A DNA stretch of 5,383 nt from Chloroflexota bacterium (GTDB taxonomy: Bacteria; Chloroflexota; Dormibacteria; Aeolococcales; Aeolococcaceae). The number at the start of each line of letters is the position of its first letter. Positions within the stretch are counted from its first letter, which is position 1. Of the stretch, positions 1 through 4,561 are shown piece after piece. Made by a program: the position numbers and the translations under genes. The notes beneath the pieces are model-generated. The model was given only the letters and a program-made list of their open reading frames with translations, had not been told where the DNA came from and ran no database searches. The stretch lies in NCBI GenBank assembly GCA_028287605.1, contig JAQBPI010000045.1, positions 1-5,383 of the forward strand, given 5' to 3'.

Positions 1-383
1 GAGTCGCCGCAGACGATGGTCATGCCCGGCTGGGTCAGGCCGAGCTCGGGGCCGATGATGTGCACGATGCCCTGGCGCGGGTCGCCCATCCCGAAGCAGG
101 GGATGCCGAACTCGCGGCAGTTCGCCAGCAGCGTGTCCATCTGCCGCTTGGCGGTGAGGTCCGCCACCGGAAGCGACGGGTCCGTGGTGGGGACGTTGTG
201 ATCCATGGTCGCCACCGTCAGGTCGGGACGCCGCACCCGCCGCCCGGCCAGCCGCAGGGACTCGAAGGCCTGCGGCGAGGTGACCTCGTGGACGAGGTGC
301 AGGTCGATGTACAGGAGCGCGGTCCCGCGGTCCTCGTGCACCAGGTGGCGGCGCCAGATCTTGTCGAACAGGGTGGAGGCCAT
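1..383 (-). CDS. leuC: 3-isopropylmalate dehydratase large subunit, N-terminal part (cut by window edge)
   Basis: The product is the large subunit of the cytosolic [4Fe-4S] enzyme that, with LeuD, isomerises 2-isopropylmalate to 3-isopropylmalate in leucine synthesis. The visible 127 residues follow the LeuC N-terminus closely: [10 protein letters not shown] at the start, [18 protein letters not shown] at residues 23-40, the TMDHNVPT active-site segment at 59-66, [10 protein letters not shown] at 104-113 and PGMTIVCGD at the edge, where the family continues into HTATHG. The cluster-binding cysteines lie further on and are not visible. The ATG at 383 gives the normal family start. It is preceded by a modest AGGGA ribosome site and lies 9 bases after the stop of the coiled-coil gene, so the two are probably co-transcribed. 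A TAGAAT box at 420-415, inside that upstream gene, could add a promoter. A homoaconitase-type paralogue is possible, but the leucine-pathway form is the better match. Confidence 0.95.
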   Translation of the reverse strand, partial: MASTLFDKIWRRHLVHEDRGTALLYIDLHLVHEVTSPQAFESLRLAGRRVRRPDLTVATMDHNVPTTDPSLPVADLTAKRQMDTLLANCREFGIPCFGMGDPRQGIVHIIGPELGLTQPGMTIVCGD

Positions 384-392
384 GGTCGTTCC

Positions 393-1202
393 CTACAGGG
401 TCGGCGGAGGCGTCATTCTACGGTCGGAGGAGCGGATCCGCCCCGGCGGGGGCGGCAGCGCGGAGTGGCGGAGGAGGCTGCGACGCCTGCTCTGGGCGGC
501 GCTGATCCAGTTGCGCAGCTCGTCCACCTCGCGGTCGAGGTCGCGACAGCGGGCCTCGGCGCGGGCGCGGGCGCCGGCCTCCGCCTCCAGCCGCTCGGCC
601 AGTGCGGCGCACTCCGCGGCGGCGGCGTCGAGCTCCGCCCGGAGCTGCTCCTGCTCACGGAGGTGGCTCCGGCTCAGCTCGACGCGACGCTCCTCGGCGG
701 CCTCCACGACGTCGGCGACCTCGCGCTCGTGGCGCCTGCGCTGCTCCTCCATGGCGGCCGCGAGGCCGTCGCGAAGGGTCTCGAGCATGATCCTCGCCTC
801 GCGCTCCTCGGCCAGCGTCGAAGCGAGCGCGTCATTCCTCCCACCCGCCGCCTCGAGGTCGGCGAGCCGGTCGCGGAGCTGGTCGAGCTCGCGCCGCTCG
901 GTGCCGAGCTCCTCGGCGAGCAGGCGCACCCGGTGCTCGGCCTCCCGGGCGCGGACGTCCGCCTCGGCGGCGAGGTCGCCCTGCTCCGCGTCCGTCCCGG
1001 CGACCCCGGCGAGGTGGCGGGTCCCGCCGGGCGCGGCGGCGTCGTCGTCGAGCTCGCCCCGCAGCCGCGCCAGCTCGAGCCGCAGCCGCGCCACGGTGGC
1101 GGCCAGCCGCCTCCGCTCCGCCTCGGCGGCGGGGCTGGACTCGTCCACGACCGGCGGGCCCACCTCGCGGCGGCCCTGGCGGCGCGGTCCCGGCGTGTTC
1201 AT
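393..1202 (-). CDS. hypothetical coiled-coil protein
   Basis: I do not recognise a family for this 269-residue protein. Residues 1-24 form a short Pro/Arg-rich head. Residues about 25-54 and 73-232 are dominated by Ala, Glu, Arg and Leu with heptad-like leucine spacing (for example LRLELARLRGEL and LREQEQLRAELDAA), which indicates long alpha-helical coiled coils broken near residues 55-72 by a Gly/Ala/Asp-rich stretch. A conserved-looking LDREVDELRNWISAA closes the coil at 222-236. The tail from about 240 is basic and proline-rich. No signal peptide or membrane segment is visible, so it is probably a cytosolic structural, scaffold or partner protein. The start is ATG at 1202 with no Shine-Dalgarno sequence but a TACGCT box 6 bases upstream. 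The gene lies 55 bases after the histidine kinase and 9 bases before leuC. The strand choice rests on the sensible acidic/basic coil composition; the opposing open frames are Arg/Gly/Pro-rich. Confidence 0.75.
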   Translation of the reverse strand: MNTPGPRRQGRREVGPPVVDESSPAAEAERRRLAATVARLRLELARLRGELDDDAAAPGGTRHLAGVAGTDAEQGDLAAEADVRAREAEHRVRLLAEELGTERRELDQLRDRLADLEAAGGRNDALASTLAEEREARIMLETLRDGLAAAMEEQRRRHEREVADVVEAAEERRVELSRSHLREQEQLRAELDAAAAECAALAERLEAEAGARARAEARCRDLDREVDELRNWISAAQSRRRSLLRHSALPPPPGRIRSSDRRMTPPPTL

Positions 1203-1208
1203 GGGGAG

Positions 1209-1214
1209 AGCGTA
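1209..1214 (-). promoter_or_regulatory. possible -10 box (TACGCT) of the coiled-coil gene
   Basis: On the minus strand TACGCT fits TANNNT and ends 6 bases before the ATG at 1202. The bases between (CTCCCC) cannot act as a Shine-Dalgarno site. A transcript starting here would begin at or next to the ATG. No good -35 box is seen, and TANNNT matches arise by chance, so this is weak on its own. It gains some weight from similar boxes at the two other promoter-proximal starts in the window. Confidence 0.25.
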
Positions 1215-1257
1215 GCGTCGCGCGGCCGCCCGAGGCAGCCACCTCGCCGGTGTGCGC

Positions 1258-2595
1258 TCAGCGAGAGAGGCGGGAGAGGGCGGGGAGCTCGCCGTAGTCG
1301 GCCGCCGGCGGGAAGTAGACCCACTGCGGAAGCCGGACCCGGAAGCTGCTGCCGCGGCCCTGCTCGGAGTCGAAGGCGATGCTGCCGCCGTGGAGGTCGA
1401 CCAGGCCCTTGACGATGGACAGGCCGACGCCGGCGCCGGTGATGCCCCGGGTCTCGGGCGTGGCCACCCGGTAGAAGCGCTCGAAGACCCGCGACTGCGA
1501 GTCGACGGGGATGCCGATGCCCTCGTCGTCGACGCCGAGCTCGACCTTCCCCCCCTCCGCGGGGCGCGCCCACACCCGGACCTGTCCGCCCATGGGGCTG
1601 TACTTCACGGCGTTGCTGACCAGGTTGAAGGCGATCTGGGTCAGCCGGTCGGCGTCGCCGCGCACCGACGGCAGGTCGGCGGGGACGTCGTTGACGAGCT
1701 GGTGGGTGCCCCGCGTCATCGGCGCGAAGGAGCGCAGCACCCGGTCGGCGAGCGGCCGCAGCCGGACCTCGCGCAGCTCGAGGTTGACGTTGCCGCGCTC
1801 CACCGCGTCCTCCGAGAGGATGCCGCAGACGTAACGGCTCAGCCGGACCGCGTTGTCGTGGATCTCGGAGGCGAAGTCGCGCACCTCCTCTCCCTCGATG
1901 TCGCCGTCGCGGATCATCCGGGCGAAGCCCTGGATGCCCATCAGCGGGGTGCGCAGCTCGTGGGAGACGGTGCTCACCACCGAGCTGTAGACCCGGTCGT
2001 GCCGCTCGAGCTGCTCGACCAGCCGGCGCTCCTGGGAGTAGAGCTGGTTGAGCTCCTCCAGGCGCAGCCGCAGGGCGCGCTCCTGCTCGTGCAGCCGGGC
2101 GTTCTCGAGGGCGAGGGCGGCGCTGTTCGCGATGGTCGCCACCAGCGTGGTGTCGGCCTCGGCGAAGGGCGGCGCCGGCACCCGGCGAACCAGGCAGAGG
2201 GAGCCCAGGACGCGCTCGCCGACGCAGAGCGGAACCGCGAGCAGCGAGCGCGGGGTGCGCCCGTCGAAGGCCTCGAAGCGGCCGTCGTGCTCGGAGTCGA
2301 GCACCAGCGCCGGGGTGCGGTTGCTGACCACCCAGCCGACCACCCCCGATCCCACCGGGAACACCCGCGGGTCGCGGCCGTCGAGCTCGTAGCCGAGCGC
2401 GGCGCAGATCCGCAGGTGGCCGTCGTGGTCGACGAGGAAGAGGCTGGCGGTGTCGAAGGGTAGCACCAGCATGATGGCGCGGAGCACCGCGTCCATGGTC
2501 GCGTCCATGTCCGGCGAGGCGCCGAGCACGCCGCTGACCCCATGCAGGAGCTCGAGCTGATCGCTGTCGTCGCGGGGCGGCGGGAGGATGGCCAT
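1258..2595 (-). CDS. soluble GAF-domain sensor histidine kinase
   Basis: This 445-residue protein is a two-component sensor kinase that would autophosphorylate on histidine and pass the phosphate to a response regulator. Residues about 13-165 form a GAF sensor domain (GVVGWVVSNRTPALV, SLLAVPLCVGERVLGSLCL). A helical linker at about 165-205 leads to the HisKA H-box STVSHELRTPL with phospho-acceptor His212. The ATPase domain has the N-box FNLVSNAVKYSP (Asn324 and Asn328), the G1 box DDEGIGIP, the F box VFERFYRV and the G2 box GAGVGLSIVKG, all intact. No membrane segment or signal peptide is seen, so it senses a cytoplasmic cue. No receiver domain or regulator gene is visible nearby. ATG at 2595 is preferred because TAGGAT stands just before it. 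An in-frame GTG at 2631 would add 12 unremarkable residues, including a rare-looking CTA codon. The gene diverges from the PNPOx-like gene. Confidence 0.93.
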   Translation of the reverse strand: MAILPPPRDDSDQLELLHGVSGVLGASPDMDATMDAVLRAIMLVLPFDTASLFLVDHDGHLRICAALGYELDGRDPRVFPVGSGVVGWVVSNRTPALVLDSEHDGRFEAFDGRTPRSLLAVPLCVGERVLGSLCLVRRVPAPPFAEADTTLVATIANSAALALENARLHEQERALRLRLEELNQLYSQERRLVEQLERHDRVYSSVVSTVSHELRTPLMGIQGFARMIRDGDIEGEEVRDFASEIHDNAVRLSRYVCGILSEDAVERGNVNLELREVRLRPLADRVLRSFAPMTRGTHQLVNDVPADLPSVRGDADRLTQIAFNLVSNAVKYSPMGGQVRVWARPAEGGKVELGVDDEGIGIPVDSQSRVFERFYRVATPETRGITGAGVGLSIVKGLVDLHGGSIAFDSEQGRGSSFRVRLPQWVYFPPAADYGELPALSRLSR

Positions 2596-2603
2596 CGACC
2601 GCA

Positions 2604-2609
2604 ATCCTA
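2604..2609 (-). promoter_or_regulatory. TAGGAT element ahead of the kinase: -10 box or ribosome site
   Basis: On the minus strand TAGGAT lies 8 bases before the preferred ATG at 2595. It can be read as a TANNNT -10 box giving a leaderless or near-leaderless mRNA, or as an AGGA ribosome-binding site 9 bases from the ATG. Either reading favours the ATG at 2595 over the GTG at 2631, which would place this element inside the coding sequence. No convincing -35 is present; TGTCGA with a 15-base spacer is the nearest candidate. Confidence 0.35.
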
Positions 2610-2637
2610 GGGCCGCCGACGCCGTCGACACCGGCCG

Positions 2638-2682
2638 TTACAGCCTGGGCGGAAGGCTGTCATCCGGATCGGGAGGCTGTCA
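2638..2682. repeat. three AGGCTGTCA-type elements in the divergent promoter region
   Basis: AGGCTGTCA occurs at 2654-2662 and again at 2674-2682, a direct repeat with a period of 20 bases (11 of 12 bases match if the preceding GGA/GGG is included). A third copy, TTACAGCCT at 2638-2646, is inverted and matches in 8 of 9 positions. With the first direct copy it makes a perfect 7-bp inverted repeat with a 7-base spacer (2640-2646 and 2654-2660). All three lie between the start codons of the kinase and the PNPOx-like gene, just upstream of the TATAGT box. Such an arrangement is typical of a regulator-binding region that could control both genes. Which protein binds is not known. Confidence 0.5.
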
Positions 2683-2691
2683 CCAGCCGTC

Positions 2692-2697
2692 TATAGT
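2692..2697 (+). promoter_or_regulatory. -10 box (TATAGT) of the PNPOx-like gene
   Basis: TATAGT is a near-consensus -10 hexamer and stands out in a very GC-rich background. It ends 9 bases before the ATG at 2707, so transcription would begin within about 1-4 bases of the start codon and give an almost leaderless mRNA. The GGGG at 2698-2701 could be a poor ribosome site only if transcription starts further upstream. The -35 position (about 2668-2674) does not resemble TTGACA. The second AGGCTGTCA copy lies between the -35 and -10 positions, so a bound protein could activate or block this promoter. Confidence 0.5.
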
Positions 2698-2706
2698 GGG
2701 GTCGCG

Positions 2707-3165
2707 ATGACCGCCTCGCGAGCCGACCTCGACCGTGCCCTGTGGGCGCTGCGCGGCTACAACATCGCCACCCTGGCGACCACGCTCCCCTCCGGCCCTC
2801 ACGCCGCGGGGGTCTTCTTCGCCACCGTGCTCGACGGCGGCCGCATCCGCCTGGTGCTCACCCTGTTCCGGGAGACGCGGCTCCACCGGGGCATCACCGC
2901 GGACCCGAGGGTGGCCTTCATGTGCTCCCCGGGCAACCCCTCGCGGTGGATCCAGGGCACCGGCCTGGCCCACGCCGTCGAGGATCCCGAGCGCCGCAAC
3001 GAGCTCATCGACCGCATCGCCGCGCACGCTCCGGCGGCCCGCCCCTTCATCGAGGCGCCCAGCTCGGTGCCGGTGCTGCTCGACGTGGTCGAGCTGAAGA
3101 TCGTCGAGGACCTCGCCTCCCCTCCCCTGCTCCTGGACCTGGGACCGCCGGCGGCGGCCGCCTGA
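2707..3165 (+). CDS. PNPOx-like split-barrel flavin/F420-binding family protein
   Basis: This 152-residue protein fits the pyridoxamine 5'-phosphate oxidase-like split-barrel superfamily, small cytosolic dimers that bind FMN, F420 or haem. Visible family features are the first barrel strands NIATLATTLPSGPHAAGVFFA at about 19-39 (the usual 'LATLxxxGxPHaxPv' pattern), a second strand region DGGRIRLVLTL at 43-53, the segment ETRLHRGITADPRVAFM at 56-72 (usual 'xRKaxNlxxDPRVal'), the WIQGTGLAHAVED strand at 81-93 and a late strand VPVLLDVVELKIVED at 121-135. The length is normal for the family. The substrate cannot be told from the sequence; true PdxH is longer and carries other motifs, so pyridoxine oxidation is unlikely. 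The gene stands alone, diverging from the histidine kinase and converging on aroA, with its own TATAGT promoter. It ends in an Ala/Pro-rich tail. Confidence 0.8.
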   Translation: MTASRADLDRALWALRGYNIATLATTLPSGPHAAGVFFATVLDGGRIRLVLTLFRETRLHRGITADPRVAFMCSPGNPSRWIQGTGLAHAVEDPERRNELIDRIAAHAPAARPFIEAPSSVPVLLDVVELKIVEDLASPPLLLDLGPPAAAA

Positions 3166-3181
3166 GGGTCCCGGGAGTGTT

Positions 3182-3210
3182 CTCGGCCGATCGGAGTTGC
3201 TCGGCCGATC
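3182..3210. repeat. 11-bp direct repeat in the convergent spacer
   Basis: CTCGGCCGATC occurs at 3182-3192 and 3200-3210, a perfect direct repeat with an 18-base period. The first copy forms part of the palindrome CCGATCGG at 3187-3194, and the second ends on the first base of the adjoining hairpin. It lies 16 bases after the stop of the PNPOx-like gene and downstream of aroA on the other strand. Its role is unknown. It may be a small duplication or part of the terminator structure. Confidence 0.5.
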
Positions 3211-3242
3211 TGCTGCCGGGTGGGCCTCCCCGCCGGCAGCAG
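3210..3242. terminator. hairpin between convergent genes, probable bidirectional terminator
   Basis: CTGCTGCCGG at 3210-3219 pairs perfectly with CCGGCAGCAG at 3233-3242, giving a 10-bp GC-rich stem with a 13-base loop. It lies 44 bases after the stop of the plus-strand PNPOx-like gene and 17 bases after the stop of the minus-strand aroA, the expected place for a terminator serving both. Neither side has a run of T residues, so it is not a classical intrinsic terminator. Non-U-tract hairpins of this kind are common in high-GC bacteria, but an mRNA-stabilising 3' structure is an alternative. Confidence 0.55.
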
Positions 3243-3259
3243 AGCGGCCGGCGCAAACC

Positions 3260-4561
3260 TCAACCGGTGGTCAGGCCGCCGAGGTCCTCGAAGAACCGGG
3301 GGTAGGAGACGGCGACGCACTCGGCGCCGCGGATGATGGTCACGCCGCCGTCGGCGGCGAGGCAGGCGGCGACCGCCCAGGCCATGGCCAGGCGATGGTC
3401 GCCGCCGGCGTCGAGCGCGGCGGCGCGCAGCCGCACCGGGCCGTGGACGGCGAGGCCGTCCGGCGCCTCCTCGCACTCCGCGCCGAGGGCGCGCAGGCCG
3501 GCGGCGACCAGGGCGATGCGGTCGCTCTCCTTGGCCCGGAGCTCGGCGGCGTCCCGGATCACGGTGGTGCCCTCCGCCTGGGTGGCGAGCACGGCGAGCA
3601 CGGGCAGCTCGTCGATGAGCCGGGGGATGAGGTCGCCGGCGATGGTCACCGCCCGCAGCGGCGCGCCGCGCACCTCGACGTCGCCCACGGGCTCGACCCC
3701 GCCCGCCTCGGGCCCGGGCTCGACACTCACCTGCGCCCCCATCGCCCGCAGCACCTCGAGCACGCCGGTGCGGCCGGGGTTGAGGGTGACCCCGGGGCAG
3801 CGCACCCGCCACCCCGGGCGGGTCGCCGCCAGCGCCAGCAGGAATGCGGCCGAGCTGAGGTCGCCGGGCACGCGCAGGCCGAAGGGCTGGAGCGGCGCGG
3901 GGGTGACGGTGATCCGCCCTCCCTCGACCGCCACCGGCACCTCGCAGAGCCGGAGCAGCCGCTCGGTGTGGTCGCGGCTCGGCGCCGGCTCGACCACGGT
4001 GGTGGGGCCGTCGGCGGCGAGGCCGGCGAGCAGCACCGCCGACTTGAGCTGGGCGCTCGCCACCGGCAGCTCGTAGACCACCGGGCGCAGCGGGAAGCGG
4101 CCGCGCACCCGCAGCGGAGCGGTGCCGCCGGGAGAGGGCTCGACCGCGGCGCCCATCAGCTCCAGGGGCACCGCCACCCGGCGCATCGGCCGCCGCCGCA
4201 GCGAGGCGTCGCCGTCGAGCACCGCCTCCAGGGGGTGCCCGGCGAGCAGCCCGCTGAGCAGCCGCATGGTGGTGCCGGAGTTGCCGCAGTCGAGGTCGGC
4301 CTCGGGGCTGCGCAGGGTGCGTCCCACCCCGGCGCCGTCGAGCACCCACTTCCCGTCGTCGAAGAGGCGCAGCCAGGCGCCGCAGGCGGCGAGGCAGCCG
4401 GCGGTGCTGGCCACGTCGGCCGCGGGTGAGAGGTTGCCGAGGAAGCTGCGGCCGCAGGCGATGGCGCCGAGCAGCAGCGCGCGATGGCTGATCGACTTGT
4501 CGCCGGGCACGGTGACCTCGCCGTCGACGCGCCGCGCCGCCTCCAGGCGCACCTCGGTCAC
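3260..4561 (-). CDS. aroA: 3-phosphoshikimate 1-carboxyvinyltransferase (EPSP synthase)
   Basis: AroA joins shikimate 3-phosphate and phosphoenolpyruvate to make 5-enolpyruvylshikimate 3-phosphate, the sixth step of the cytosolic shikimate pathway and the target of glyphosate. The 433-residue protein has the family's normal length and motifs: PGDKSISHRA with Lys22, the PEP-site loop DCGNSGTTMRLLSG at 91-104, RRRPMRRV at 122-129, ASAQLKSA at 168-175, RDHTERLL at 196-203, LNPGRTGVL at 260-268, Asp317 in IDELP, Glu345 in AKESDR and GDHRLAMA at 387-394. The GTG at 4561 is chosen because it overlaps the tyrA stop as GTGA and places the first motif at the usual distance. Upstream starts (ATG at 4600, GTG at 4633) add only Arg/Gly-rich residues read from inside tyrA. 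The gene is translationally coupled to tyrA. The PEP-site loop resembles the Gram-positive GNSGTT type rather than the enterobacterial GNAGTAMRP type. Confidence 0.96.
   Translation of the reverse strand: MTEVRLEAARRVDGEVTVPGDKSISHRALLLGAIACGRSFLGNLSPAADVASTAGCLAACGAWLRLFDDGKWVLDGAGVGRTLRSPEADLDCGNSGTTMRLLSGLLAGHPLEAVLDGDASLRRRPMRRVAVPLELMGAAVEPSPGGTAPLRVRGRFPLRPVVYELPVASAQLKSAVLLAGLAADGPTTVVEPAPSRDHTERLLRLCEVPVAVEGGRITVTPAPLQPFGLRVPGDLSSAAFLLALAATRPGWRVRCPGVTLNPGRTGVLEVLRAMGAQVSVEPGPEAGGVEPVGDVEVRGAPLRAVTIAGDLIPRLIDELPVLAVLATQAEGTTVIRDAAELRAKESDRIALVAAGLRALGAECEEAPDGLAVHGPVRLRAAALDAGGDHRLAMAWAVAACLAADGGVTIIRGAECVAVSYPRFFEDLGGLTTG

Noticed and set aside
60..1412. A 450-codon open frame on the plus strand opposite leuC, the coiled-coil gene and the end of the kinase
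   Set aside because: It is antisense to leuC and to the kinase, both recognised by clear motifs. Its product is Gly/Arg/Pro/His-rich with no domain pattern, as expected from mirror frames in GC-rich DNA where stop codons are scarce.
1252..2463. A 403-codon plus-strand open frame opposite the histidine kinase
   Set aside because: The opposite strand encodes every kinase box in one frame, whereas this product is a low-complexity Ala/Gly/Val/His-rich sequence with no recognisable motif.
2596..2631. The GTG at 2631 as the kinase start
   Set aside because: It would add 12 residues of no domain value and put the TAGGAT element inside the gene. It remains possible, but the ATG at 2595 is preferred.
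2657..2683. CTGTCAT and CTGTCAC resemble the half-sites of a PhoB (phosphate) box
   Set aside because: PhoB half-sites repeat every 11 bases with an AT-rich spacer. Here the period is 20 and the spacer is GC-rich, so the likeness is noted but not called a Pho box.
3197..4429. A 410-codon plus-strand open frame opposite aroA
   Set aside because: aroA is unmistakable on the other strand, and this frame has mirror-type composition (Gly, His, Gln, Ala) with no family match.
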